From Leptura quadrifasciata (lineage: Eukaryota > Arthropoda > Insecta > Coleoptera > Cerambycidae): a DNA stretch of 64,000 nt. The translations under genes were made by a program, and so were the position numbers. Positions 54,501 through 57,734 of this stretch are shown piece by piece; the stretch's first letter is position 1, and the number at the start of each line of letters is the position of its first letter. Below the pieces are notes generated by a model. That model saw only the letters and a list, made by a program, of their open reading frames with translations, had not been told where the DNA came from and searched no databases. The DNA lies in NCBI GenBank assembly GCA_963675555.1, contig OY776674.1:128316274-128380273 (forward strand), written 5' to 3'.

Positions 54501-57500
54501 TTATTGGACAATAAAAATTTATTAAACCTAGCCAGTGTTTATTATCAAAAAGATGCAGACCACATAACCATAGCAAAAAATGGATCTCAACTTACAGCTA
54601 GTATTTACAAAAGTAAGAAAATATATAACTCATTAAATCAATTACGATTTGAGCTGTATCAGCAAACTACAAACAAATCCACTTTTAAATTGGAAAAACT
54701 CCCTCCAATTGAAGAAGCAGCTGCACAACACTCCTACAGAGTCTATTACCAATTGCAAACTTGGTTGGGTAATTTTGACAACGATCAGGACAACAAAAAA
54801 GCAAAGGACTGGGGCTGGAACGAAAATGTAGGAAGACTCGTGCCGAAATACATCTCTGACAGTTCCGATTTGATTCCCGGAAAGTTGTTAAAAAGCGTTA
54901 GCTGTACTTGTGAAAGTGGATGCAATAATCAAATGTGTGGCTGCCGAAAACATGGCTTAAAATGTACCAATCTATGCAATACATGCACTGAGAACTGTTC
55001 AAATAGAGACAGAGAAGTATTTGTAGCTTTAAGTAATTCTGAAGATATTGATTAAGAGCCAGCAAAGAATAATGACATCGAAATTGAAGAGCCTAAAAAT
55101 GCCAATGATTTTGAAGATAATATAGAATTTGAGAGTTTGATCGATGAAGAAAACGAACCACAACAAAAAGGCCTAAAATTGATTAGATTTTAACAATCAT
55201 TTTATTGATTTTTCTTTTTATAAGCTATACACAACCGATATTAATAAAGTAAATGTTTGTAAATAAAGTAAAGAATTCGTAGCCAATATAAATAAATTGT
55301 ATGTTGTATTTTATCATATGTATTTAGAATAACTTAATATGCATATGGGGGCGAGCGTAGGTGCGTCTTTACTATGTACATACTTCGGTATGCGATGTAA
55401 AGCAACGACAGGCGCAGTTAGTACTTGGATTGGTGACCATTCCAACGAAAACCGCGTTCTCGCCTCACACATCTTCCAGCGGCTTGTATATCAGTGTATG
55501 CGCGGAAGCTATACAACCTTGGGCGAGGGTTGTATAGGAGATATACCATCCTTCGGAGGGGATGTAAAGCCGTCGGTCCCTTGTCTATTAAATGTTAGGC
55601 AAGTAAAAGATCCCGACTCTTCTTAAGGGAAGAGGTTCGGCAAAATTCCTGGTTGGGGGTAGCTCGTCTACAGGCGTCGGTGTTAGGCCTCAGTAGTGGA
55701 AATAGGCCGACGTTAAATAAATGTATAAAAAAAATATGCATATAAAGTTTTCGAAACTTAACTGTAGCTTATGAAAATTAATAAAGTACTATTGATTTCC
55801 ATGTAAATGTTAAGTTTCATGAAGTTTTCCCTACCTTTCCGTGATCAAATTCATTCAACTTTATTTATTTTATACAAAAGTAAGTTTTTTCATTAAAATA
55901 ATATGAATTATTAACATAAATATGCTAAAAAATTGAAAATAATGAAAAAAATCGACAAATTCGAGATTCGAAAATTTTTTTTTTCGGTTATTCTTAATTT
56001 TAAGCTGCTAAATGACAATAAATCACTAACGTCGACATACCATTTAAAAGTAGACATCTCAACGAAAAAAATGAGCACTAGTAGAACATCAAAATCCAAA
56101 AAAAAAATCAATAAAGTTGTTCGCCGAAGATAGGGGTGTTTTTTCGGAAAAATGGTAAAATCTCGAAAAATATTTATTTCCCATAATTGAAAAAATTCAT
56201 GCTTATTATATGCAAACACTTATGTCCTTTCACAAAGTTTCATTTAAATTAATTAATTTTCACGCGAGAAAAAAAATAAAAACCGAAAAATCGGTTTTTC
56301 GTCATTTTCTCGCAAACTTTGAGGTTATATCGAAAAATATATACAATAAAAGTTTTAGATTTTTTTATTATATACAACTTTTGTATAAAATACTTCTCTC
56401 TAGGAGATCACGTTTCGCCACAAATCACGAAAAGCAGTTGTCATCCCTTAAATAGCACCCCATTTCACTACTTCCCTTCATCTCAAGTTCCAAAGTTTTT
56501 TTTTTCATTTTTTATGACCTCAACTATATATTCCAGCCGGCCGTTGCCTGCTATTAATTTTTTCATCTGAAAAAGGTAACGGCCCCAGCCTAATAGGGTT
56601 GAAACGATTAGGTTAATTTTTTTTGGCTATTTCAACTATATTAGTCCAATATTATCAAACTATACTAAAAAATTAAAAAAAAAAGTTTTCATCGCAATTT
56701 TTTCAAAAGAAAGAGCCAGGCGCAGGAGGTTTTCCACGGGGGAGAAACAAACGGGTTAAATAATGTGGTTACCAAAATGAGATATTCTTATTCAAAATCA
56801 GGAATTAATTCTTAATGTCCGCTATTTTAGGTCCGCTATTTTGAATTTTTCAATTTTCGGATGTCTGATTCGTAATCAGCGACCTCAAAAACCCCCATGA
56901 CATGAATTTTAGCCGATTTCGTCGAAAACTTTGCGAGTTACTGAATTGGGTGTGTAAAATGGAGTTTACATGTTCAATAAAAGAATTTACCCCTTTAGCA
57001 ACTCCAGAGACGCCAGTCGTAAAGGAACTTTTTCTTCGGAGAGATATAAACTACTGAAAATCATTGAAATCTTCATGCCTCGATAAGTCGAAAATATTCG
57101 TCGCGGGCTCACCTGCTATAATGATTAAAAGTATACTTTATTTTATACTTTACGTCACTAGTGAGGTATGGACTACTTTATACCTAAAAACTGATCAAAC
57201 AGACTATCCTAAATTATAATTCAGAAATACCAAAAAAACCTACTATAAGGCATTTAAATGTTTTATTATATTAAATACAATTGTTAATAGCAATTTTGTA
57301 TTTTTTTAACATCCTTTTTGCAAAAAATAATGGTAATATATTATAAACAATATTAACTACATCATTTAAAATTTTTAAAATTTCACACTCCTTTTCGGAT
57401 TCGAGCCAACAAACCATAACAAATTCAAGTTCAGCGGCTGTGTATAATAACACGACTACAGTAATAAAAAAATATTAACTAAGATATAAAATTCGTTTTT

Positions 57501-57734
57501 AGGTATTTAAACCTTGCCCACTGTAAGACGAATTTTCAACTAATAAATAAATGAGTACAAACCTCTTGATCCAGTTTCTGTTGCAAACTTGTGCGTAGCC
57601 ATACTTCTGCATGTGGAGGATATTAAGGACCTCGCAGGATTGACACTACCAACGCAGTTCGCCAAACATTCACAAGCAGATGAATAAAACTGGCAGTGCC
57701 GACTAATAGCGATCTTAATCCTCAGCGAGGCCAT
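11948..57734 (-). CDS. Ldh2/YjmC-family NAD(P)-dependent oxidoreductase, complete 8-exon gene
   Basis: The eight exons are listed separately. Their coding lengths (172, 159, 189, 116, 99, 196, 155 and 159 nt) sum to 1245 nt, or 414 residues plus stop. Every junction is GT-AG and in phase. Residues 1-57 form an Arg/Ser-rich extension with almost no acidic residues, plausibly a mitochondrial targeting peptide. Residues 58-414 match the usual 340-360 residue Ldh2 core, which has its own non-Rossmann NAD-binding fold. Visible family signatures are SHG at 104-106 (catalytic His region), GSNHYG at 174-179, LGTNPLSLGAP near 215-225, DMATTSVAVGK near 235-245, SGYKGYGLG near 292-300, and GQGFIAINP in exon 7. 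The family oxidises 2-hydroxyacids (malate, sulfolactate, ureidoglycolate); the substrate here cannot be told. Intron 1 is about 29 kb. The introns hold the Tc1, pogo, LINE and PIN-CXC elements described below. Confidence 0.9.
12150..12720 (-). pseudogene. LINE reverse-transcriptase remnant in intron 7
   Basis: The minus strand reads ILKSGDTSEVTNYRPITLLC, FVEVFEMLYNRIYQPI and FLDQHGCMEKRST. After a frameshift comes GVMTDFSKAFDRIDIKILT, SGVPQGSNLGPLCFSLFINY. It lies 45 bp inside the last intron of the Ldh2-like gene, same strand as the gene. Confidence 0.7.
12983..13137 (-). CDS. Exon 7 of the Ldh2-like gene
   Basis: 155 nt. It encodes SEYGPHIRRWGTQGKPANLG, then GQGFIAINPNCF and a helical segment ending LMNHLRNMEP. 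Acceptor TTTCAG, donor GTAAGT. Confidence 0.9.
13419..13862. mobile_element. TA-type MITE, copy 1
   Basis: TIRs of about 50 bp: CAGATTCGGCAAAAGTAGTT on the left, with the complement (CAGGTTCTGCAAAAGTAGTT) on the right. Shared internal sequence with 42081-42423 includes TTGTCGTGTATC and GGGCATCGGTATTGT. Intron 6 of the Ldh2-like gene, next to element B. Confidence 0.7.
14955..17050 (-). pseudogene. PIN-CXC gene of element B, decayed and interrupted
   Basis: Read on the minus strand from about 17050. An N-terminal block reads HVVDGGFLLHKII and then VYDGYSK, as expected for the first acidic residue of a FEN1-like fold. It is followed by the LINE insertion, then IPFSQEKFLSNQSNKNN, ADALIINTAIELA, GRDIDLLVLLHQ, SCDTTSSFAGK, EGAAAQLL-like residues, and a CXC cluster (CNCESGC, CGCRKHDLKC) ending near 14957. 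Several stops and frame changes are present. It keeps the N-terminal part that copy A lacks, so the two together outline the full family architecture. Confidence 0.65.
15934..16829 (+). mobile_element. 5'-truncated non-LTR retrotransposon with 12-bp target duplication
   Basis: The 896-bp insert is flanked by identical GCTGTAAGTATT at 15922-15933 and 16830-16841. It begins inside the C-terminal part of a jockey-type reverse transcriptase ORF (RPQLTYASVAWG, then a WYVRN...I..LE segment and HGNPLIRQ), which ends at 16242. The rest is a GC-richer 3' region without a poly(A) tail and with a 72-codon ORF (16545-16760) that I do not recognise. It splits the PIN-CXC gene of element B. Confidence 0.7.
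18115..18310 (-). CDS. Exon 6 of the Ldh2-like gene
   Basis: 196 nt. It reads IELARRKNIPIPEGWAM, then a substrate-loop region, then SGYKGYGLGILVEVFCGLLSG. Acceptor ATCAG, donor GTAAGTA, leaving one base that joins exon 7 to form a Gly codon. Confidence 0.92.
18738..18836 (-). CDS. Exon 5 of the Ldh2-like gene
   Basis: Exactly 33 codons, phase 0 at both ends. It contains LGTNPLSLGAP and VLDMATTSVAVGK. Acceptor ATAG, donor GTAAAT. Confidence 0.92.
18837..20104. other. Intron 4 sequence without recognised element
   Basis: AT-rich; no ORF or inverted repeat seen. Confidence 0.45.
20105..20345 (-). repeat. tRNA-derived SINE (Ser/Leu-like head)
   Basis: The minus strand reads TAGCCGAGTGGGTTAAGGCG (box A) near 20325-20305 and GGGTTCGAATCC (box B) near 20255, the spacing of a tRNA with a long variable arm. 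The 3' side ends in an AAT/TAAATA-type tail at 20110-20133. It lies in intron 4. Confidence 0.7.
21376..22700 (+). pseudogene. pogo/Tigger-type DDE transposase remnant with PHD-like tail
   Basis: In changing frames it reads MSKRGKYGK, SGERGVNINAVCCLNAAGLY, VPSVIIFKRKRHAQEL, DSGYINSDLLLKWLQHFKNV, NLEALIYSREH, LYGTAATVKTAASAFRGSGI and WQVNRNRFKDHHF. Further on, LTSSPYKNELEEIEN and a Cys-rich end ECLHCGDIY resemble the C-terminal zinc finger of Jerky/Tigger-like proteins. The DGH and central catalytic part (about 21770-21930) is scrambled. Copies of GTTGCCTAAATTG at 20927 and 21304 and an inverted copy near 21335 may be parts of its ends. It lies in intron 4. Confidence 0.7.
23087..23202 (-). 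CDS. Exon 4 of the Ldh2-like gene
   Basis: It encodes GSNHYGIAGMYAL and FTNTSPFMAP, two strongly conserved family blocks at the substrate/cofactor site. The donor is GTAAGT. The exon begins with the second base of a Gly codon and ends in phase 0. Confidence 0.92.
23513..23863 (-). pseudogene. PIF/Harbinger transposase N-terminal fragment
   Basis: 116 codons. The part KIKIFLRIVSDPSFHNAVGE, then IGIHQTAVSKV, matches the helix-turn-helix in front of Harbinger-type DDE nucleases (family: RYVGDPGFQ...GVxQSTVSR). The nuclease domain is absent. It lies in intron 3 of the Ldh2-like gene beside an array of palindromic AGCAATTGCT motifs. Confidence 0.6.
23945..24110. repeat. Array of palindromic AGCAATTGCT motifs
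   Basis: AGCAATTGCT occurs near 23946, 24037 and 24056, with variants AGCAAATGCTAA and AGTAATTGCTAG near 23976 and 24091. They are spaced irregularly just upstream of the Harbinger transposase fragment. Confidence 0.65.
24552..26627 (+). mobile_element. Tc1-like transposon with about 420-bp inverted repeats
   Basis: It begins CACTCGCATGCAAAAAAACG and ends with the near-complement (CGTTTTTTTTTGCATGTGAGTG), flanked by TA on both sides. The inverted arms (about 24552-24977 and 26216-26627) remain closely similar along their whole length. Between them lies one transposase gene (25017-26033). The element is in intron 3 of the Ldh2-like gene, opposite strand. Confidence 0.88.
25017..26033 (+). pseudogene. 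Tc1-family transposase with one amber stop
   Basis: From ATG 25017 the frame encodes 338 residues, the normal Tc1 length, broken only by TAG at 25806, where the family has Trp (N-W-P-A). The N-terminus has paired helix-turn-helix DNA-binding domains (LSAENCAKAVALVEDGRNY, HRSTIKRVVERF) and a GRKRK linker. The catalytic DD34E triad is visible as FTDESRFC, MQDNARPH and SPDL-type LPDLNPIEHVWD. It cuts and joins the element at TA sites. A single base change separates it from an open frame, so it is young. Confidence 0.88.
26628..28230. other. Intronic spacers around exon 3
   Basis: Apart from exon 3 (27117-27305), only a small perfect hairpin TATCCCCCT/AAGGGGGATA near 27680-27702 stands out. Confidence 0.45.
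27117..27305 (-). CDS. Exon 3 of the Ldh2-like gene
   Basis: It reads from EMYIRDMQSG to GIALVVARG, including the VVDGNNGLGAVVG segment typical of the family. The donor is GTAAGT and the acceptor TTTAG, phase 1 at both ends. Confidence 0.9.
28231..28389 (-). CDS. Exon 2 of the Ldh2-like gene
   Basis: The acceptor TATAG and donor GTAATT bound 159 nt. It encodes the N-terminal Ldh2 helix pair (reading TTLEEARRFM) and the family motif DYRGHYSHGMNRL, whose SHG histidine is conserved in the active site. The phase-1 join to exon 1 creates an Ala codon. Confidence 0.9.
28608..28893. mobile_element. Possible MITE with ACAGGGT-type ends
   Basis: It begins TATACAGGGCATCCCAAATC and ends ATACCACCCTGTATATC. 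This outline is common in insect MITEs. Inner TIR pairing is weak, so only the ends support the call. Confidence 0.4.
28894..29169. other. Intron 1 spacer before the AGTGCTTAG array
   Basis: No feature seen. Confidence 0.4.
29170..29385. repeat. Array of AGTGCTTAG / CTAAGCACT motifs
   Basis: About a dozen copies of a 9-10 base motif in both orientations (AAGTGCTTAG, CTAAGCACT, GTGCTCCCGAGCAC, GTGCTTGGGAG) in 215 bases. The pattern resembles subterminal binding-site arrays of DNA transposons. No TIR pair or ORF was found with it. Confidence 0.65.
29370..29610 (+). pseudogene. Reverse transcriptase fragment
   Basis: It reads SSSFNNVFKSKKQVVQI, then SVPQESILGPLPSLVFINDI and, after a frameshift, YADDTDVLVIENDL. 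These are RT catalytic blocks of another jockey-type LINE. It stops where the CR1-like element begins. Confidence 0.6.
29619..30580 (+). pseudogene. CR1-like ORF1 (PHD finger protein), frameshifted
   Basis: It starts at ATG 29619 or 29631. A PHD-like finger (SCKKCKTNLVDGIKCNNC, FHLSCAKLC, ICCGPEN) is followed by a coiled coil (IIEELRDKIRILNNQVALYEKLG). The first frame stops at 30284. The conserved C-terminal domain (TTALHVYRVDPSMTANDLREL, HPKLYSSFKVNI) continues in another frame to 30574. It would be an RNA-binding partner of ORF2. Confidence 0.7.
30505..33442 (+). pseudogene. CR1-like ORF2 (endonuclease-RT) with two stops and one frameshift
   Basis: One frame carries endonuclease motifs (LLLNTQCL, FTETWC, GGGVGIWC, CYRSPNGNF, LTGDFNAN, ISDHRTI) and RT motifs (NYRPISVPPIISKIYE, QHGFRSGCSTITAI, FCDLSRAFDCVQHD, GVPQGSVLGPILF, LYADDATLLF). 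It is broken by TAA at 31069 and at 31561. A frameshift near 32800 moves the C-terminal part (TFLGIDFDNTLTF, RLSYGITIWGNSS, YLLKICAYSVQEYL) to the next frame, ending at 33442. The protein is otherwise collinear with active elements. Confidence 0.8.
33529..33549. repeat. (GT)n run in the CR1-like 3' UTR
   Basis: Short GT repeat in an AT-rich 3' region. Confidence 0.8.
33770..34365 (-). pseudogene. LINE reverse transcriptase C-terminal remnant
   Basis: With frame changes, the minus strand reads the usual C-terminal RT order: LKDNNL, TVRNTRDFTDIQGIMVLFNA, KSKLEYAAIVWQSGYN, then LGNIQRCFLKF. A decayed tail to about 33770 contains SLIFLWKLINNKIGCP. It lies head-to-head with the plus-strand RT starting at 34367. 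No endonuclease or core RT remains. Confidence 0.5.
35211..36425 (+). CDS. LINE ORF1 protein (PHD-like finger and zinc knuckles)
   Basis: 404 residues from ATG 35211. Residues about 24-72 have a PHD/RING-like cysteine pattern (CEIC, then ILHVKCF, then WRCRNCDN). A predicted coiled coil follows (about 85-120, rich in Lys/Glu/Leu/Asn). Near residue 320 is the CCHC knuckle CYKCSQFGHLQKDC, then two more cysteine-rich knuckles (CPHCAEDHELKNC and a longer one). This is the gag-like RNA-binding protein that forms the RNP with the LINE transcript. It overlaps ORF2 by 8 bases (ATGGGTAA), suggesting stop-restart translation. Confidence 0.85.
   Translation: MPSGESEGSSGQSDKSDQNKKKKCEICNVPVRTGGIKCAEDVCEIILHVKCFESASKIFKIERVDWRCRNCDNSEDNAVICNANLDKENEFLKRENVILNKLISEQQITNKLQSEKLDALMVKTVSSSLSDCNKERPALFSTVTKNKNKTTESAALFIKSDKNSNISNLDIMKEIKGNVNPAAEKILINSTRLIQGGIVINCNDKNSMSKLKDVVANKFGTKYNISEPKKFNPRLIIQGVEENITTNEMLLDEITGNNPELASVITGKNIKFITRLKRELSLNIVIEVSPEIRSQILSNGYLFIGWKKCRVNDHLIVTRCYKCSQFGHLQKDCRNNKNVCPHCAEDHELKNCSKASNSKKCINCSNFNVRNKNSNLPTDHSALDVTCPSYCHSILRLKNRINYG
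36418..39219 (+). CDS. LINE ORF2: endonuclease-reverse transcriptase, intact
   Basis: 933 residues without a break. Residues about 8-225 are an APE-type endonuclease (GHLNTRSL; SESWLN; GRGGGIAAY; GIVYRPP; VTGDVNINLL; SDHRLVF). The reverse transcriptase follows: LRPISLLSVLSKI, QSGFRRQHSTTTAL, LLDFSKAFDTVDHD with Asp 567, IPSGVPQGSILGPLLF, and the active-site YADD at 654-657. The C-terminal part (KLNSNKT, NLGIIFD, and a Cys/His-poor tail) ends FKKELKAYLFARQK. It nicks target DNA and primes reverse transcription of the LINE RNA. All catalytic residues I can check are present, so it may encode an active enzyme. Confidence 0.92.
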   Translation: MGNVSQDKFKLGHLNTRSLVASFGDVSNLITANCFDVFAVSESWLNVNVSDNILHVPGYRLLRKDREGRGGGIAAYISTIYECEEVDIDIENSGTVEQLWINIKYKKMTLLVGIVYRPPQNNVADCVEVFDNILSRIVLIYEKIIVTGDVNINLLNLSNRLSQCFDGYGFSQVVDEPTRTTQYSATLLDPIFISDMELFCNSGTLNADNISDHRLVFCNMNIAIKRSKQKIYTFRDFKNFEYELFTRDLNITPWQNILYLNNVDEKVHFLTENIIRLFDIHAPIRTVRINKPYAPWLTNVINNIMKERDKAYDKYKKSRTQVNWEYYKELRNFTTAAIKREKAAYLNCSDEHDSNQLWKKLKAMNILSKSKPNLPENLQNFTKINEYFSKVYNSDKADHNVVNRYLTSKFKENAQFTFTLVSPEQIKDIILHLKSNACGIDKISLQMLKLCMPEILVYITHIINLCLEQGKFPDYWKSAVVCPIPKITSPLDYNDLRPISLLSVLSKILEKVVYLQLNDFFNQYKMFPTNQSGFRRQHSTTTALLNISDNIIGGLDQGLATALVLLDFSKAFDTVDHDLLCAKLKYYGLENKALMFFQSYLSNRYQIVRTNLGISQPEPIPSGVPQGSILGPLLFLVYTFDLYTKVENCNIQSYADDTQVYLRFDPTKYDIAADKINEDLGNISQYCKEHKLKLNSNKTVTMLFCSRSHYEYLKVNLRLKIDDQQLSFESRAKNLGIIFDKNFRYIEHVNNLLRKSYVRLKLLYANKSILNYKSRKKLCETMVMPIFYYCDIVYYPCLDKSNRNRIQKVQNTCCRLIHDLRKFDHISDKFKQLNWLNIHSTWLYHLLVFVQRLLITSTPDYLKSKLVPRNEVHGRTVRNNNMLTMPQHSSAIFQRSFSYTAVHHYNMLNNTTKCYSLVKFKKELKAYLFARQK
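39220..39562 (+). repeat. LINE 3' UTR and (ATT)n tail
   Basis: An AT-rich 3' region with AATAAA near 39520, then an uninterrupted trinucleotide tail from about 39528. The trinucleotide tail and adjacent AATAAA resemble the minus-strand end of the degraded LINE at 57958, so the two may be related. Confidence 0.75.
39851..40364. other. Intron 1 spacer
   Basis: AT-rich, possible LINE 3' UTR near 40190-40245 (ATAAAATTATCTTATCTTAT, a TCTTA-type tail). No gene. Confidence 0.4.
40365..41170 (-). pseudogene. LINE reverse-transcriptase remnant
   Basis: The minus strand reads GPDDVPAFIIRDC, VWKTLRICPVFENGDKSNI, ENYRGIAIICNFAKVFE, EHGFMKER, then (40365-40748) CYIDFSKAFDMLNHN, SVTSGVPDLSILGPLFFILF and LYADITNF. 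RT blocks are in order with one frameshift near 40760. Endonuclease and C-terminus are absent. A 5S-type SINE follows at 41205. Confidence 0.7.
41205..41553 (-). repeat. 5S rRNA-derived SINE, copy 2 (5' truncated, diverged)
   Basis: The minus-strand copy matches copies 1 and 3 along its length. It has a poly(T)/AAATAAATG-type tail on the left at 41191-41212 and is cut in the head after AAAGACGCACC near 41552. The 5S C-box region is missing some bases. No target duplication is visible. Confidence 0.75.
41554..44752. other. 3.2 kb of intron 1 with little structure
   Basis: Contains the MITE at 42081 and a short tandem duplication of TCACGGTCACAATACTAGGT with GGTTAGGTTAGG between the copies at about 41778-41823. 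The ORFs at 43651-44071 match nothing known. Confidence 0.4.
42081..42423. mobile_element. TA-type MITE, copy 2
   Basis: Same family as 13419. TIRs CAGATTCGGAAAAAGTAGTT and the complement of CAGATTCAGCAAAAGTAGTT, flanked by TA (42079-42080, 42424-42425). 343 bp, about 100 bp shorter in the middle. No coding capacity. Confidence 0.75.
44753..44944. mobile_element. MITE, CAACAAAAACTTTACGA family, copy 1
   Basis: TIRs begin CTACACTCAAAACACGCATC and GCATCAAAAACTTTACG on the left, matched by CGTAAAGTTTTTGTTAC on the right. Internal parts (AGGTAAGCGAGTCAATTTGC, GTACAGAGAGTACCGGTATT) are shared with the copies at 47528, 48108 and 51337. It is 190 bp long with no coding capacity. Confidence 0.7.
44945..46031. 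other. Intron 1 sequence, unassigned
   Basis: A short palindrome (AAAAGACTTTT) near 45735-45745 and a moderately GC-rich stretch at 45200-45420 do not match any family I recognise. Confidence 0.4.
46032..46240 (+). repeat. GC-rich hairpin and second copy of the 10430 repeat
   Basis: GGGGCGGCCGGTCC and GGACCGCCCC (46057-46098) can form a strong stem in otherwise very AT-rich DNA. The 3' part matches the repeat at 10430. Confidence 0.45.
47528..47957. mobile_element. MITE, same family, copy 2, with an inserted palindrome
   Basis: Outer TIRs AACGCAACAAAAACTTTACG and CGTAAAGTTTTTGTTGCG bracket 430 bp. The middle holds a second inverted repeat (47627-47695 against 47769-47840). At its core is a 36-bp hairpin whose arms are TCCAGAAATATTGTC and GACAATGTTTCTGGA (47709-47744). 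Confidence 0.7.
48108..48297. mobile_element. MITE, same family, copy 3
   Basis: TIRs are TGCAGATAAAAAAGGCAACA / AAACTTTACGA and their near complements at the right end (TCGTAAAGTTTTTATTGGC, then TTTTTTATCTGCA). The internal ACCGTTACTCTCTG block is shared with copy 4. 190 bp. Confidence 0.75.
48608..48850 (+). repeat. tRNA-derived SINE
   Basis: Box A-like TAGCACAGTGGTTAGCGCG at 48628 and box B GGGTTCGAGCCCCACC at 48664 are followed by a short body and a TTTA-repeat tail at about 48825-48841. It interrupts the right member of the inverted pair at 47330/48417. Confidence 0.7.
48851..49479. other. Intron 1 spacer before the pogo-like element
   Basis: AT-rich with short ACAGGT/ACGGTGT repeat-like ends near 48960 and 49128. 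No gene. Confidence 0.4.
49482..51247 (-). mobile_element. pogo/Tigger-like element with TA-flanked TIRs
   Basis: The ends GACCGTCTCACAGTGAACCA and the complement of GACCGTCCCACAGTGAATCA are flanked by TA (49480-49481, 51248-51249). Related motifs (GGTTCACTATGTAC, CACAGTGAACCA) recur inside near 49665-49720, giving subterminal repeats. The minus strand carries a decayed transposase. At 1.77 kb it is shorter than an autonomous element and looks like a deletion derivative. Confidence 0.8.
49868..51164 (-). pseudogene. Tigger-like transposase, deleted and frameshifted
   Basis: Minus-strand order: LTSGEKGTLVTTCCIITASR, LPPVVIFPRTHF, then SLLILDNHGSHLSIEGLDMA and MLTLAPHTSHKTQPLE (DDE domain), a stop or deletion, then NISSAFRKTGIFPFDRNIS (50249-50761). 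A separate C-terminal ORF (49868-50227) is acidic with RYPEPEDYVLVEF. The N-terminal HTH/CENP-B DNA-binding domains are missing. Confidence 0.75.
51337..51427. mobile_element. MITE, same family, copy 4 (partial)
   Basis: CTCAACAAAACGCAACAAAA, then ACTTTACACC, then CACCGTTACTCTCTGTAC and GACTCGCTTACC correspond to the left half of the family. The right half is absent and the palindromic element begins at about 51424. Confidence 0.65.
54060..55193 (+). pseudogene. PIN (FEN1-like)-CXC protein, N-terminally truncated
   Basis: Open for 331 codons to TAA 55053, with no ATG before the CXC domain and stops in all frames just upstream. The N-terminal part seen in the 14955-17050 copy is therefore missing. 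In order it shows PFSQEKFLSNQ, VADALIVNTAIQLA, GQDIDLLVLLHQ and FLHAFSGCDTTSSFAGKGKK. These are spaced acidic motifs resembling a PIN/FEN1-type nuclease core. Then come PPIEEAAAQHSYRVYYQLQ and WGWNEN, then a tesmin/TSO1-like CXC zinc-binding cluster (C-x-C-x4-C-x4-C-x-C-x6-C-x3-C-x2-C-x4-C) near residues 281-315. After the TAA the same frame stays open for 45 acidic codons to 55193, so that stop is probably a late nonsense change. Nuclease activity and DNA binding are inferred from motifs only. AATAAA follows near 55245. Confidence 0.7.
55347..55732 (+). repeat. 5S rRNA-derived SINE, copy 3
   Basis: Same family as 11156 and 41205. The 5S-like stretch near 55397-55470 includes AAGCAACGACAGGCGC, GTTAGTACTTGGATTGGTGA and ACCGCGTT. 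Its 3' region ends CGTTAAATAAATGTATAAAA. The 11-bp direct repeat AATATGCATAT at 55336-55346 and 55733-55743 is a clean target duplication. It is inserted inside long-TIR element A, so it is younger than that element. Confidence 0.85.
56840..57562. other. Intron 1 immediately downstream of exon 1
   Basis: No repeat end or ORF recognised. Confidence 0.45.
57563..57734 (-). CDS. Exon 1 of the Ldh2-like gene
   Basis: It starts at ATG 57734-57732 and encodes residues 1-57 plus one nucleotide. The donor is G|GTTTGT. The beginning is Arg/Ser/Cys-rich and nearly free of acidic residues. A second in-frame Met at residue 45 (reading MATHKFATETGSR) lies close to where the conserved enzyme core begins and could serve as an alternative, cytosolic start. 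Confidence 0.85.

Larger units (their letters stand above)
53031..56590. mobile_element. Long-TIR element A (3.56 kb) carrying a PIN-CXC gene
   Basis: It begins GACTGGGGCCGTTAC and ends GTAACGGCCCCAGCC, each flanked by TA. Roughly 750-bp inverted arms (53031-about 53785 and about 55848-56590) stay alignable along their length, including the stretch around GTGGCGAAACGTGA and its complement. The centre holds the PIN-CXC coding region (54060-55193) and a 5S-derived SINE inserted later (55347-55732). No DDE transposase is visible. The element sits inside the palindromic repeat 51424-56839, whose mirror continues on both sides of it. Confidence 0.75.
51424..56839. repeat. 1.9-kb palindromic (foldback) element split by element A
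   Basis: Removing element A (53031-56590) leaves about 1.86 kb whose halves are imperfect inverted copies centred near 52370. Pairs include ATAGCGGACGTAAAATGG at 51424 with its complement ending at 56839; the CCCCCGTGGAAA stretch near 51573 with its complement near 56733; TTCGTTCTGTCATCG near 52018 with its complement near 52710; and AATACGATTTTTCC near 51710 with its complement near 52985. No coding sequence is recognisable. Confidence 0.65.

Noticed and set aside
55395..55470. A possible functional 5S rRNA gene
   Set aside because: The 5' half of 5S is not preserved and the unit continues into a SINE body with a target duplication.
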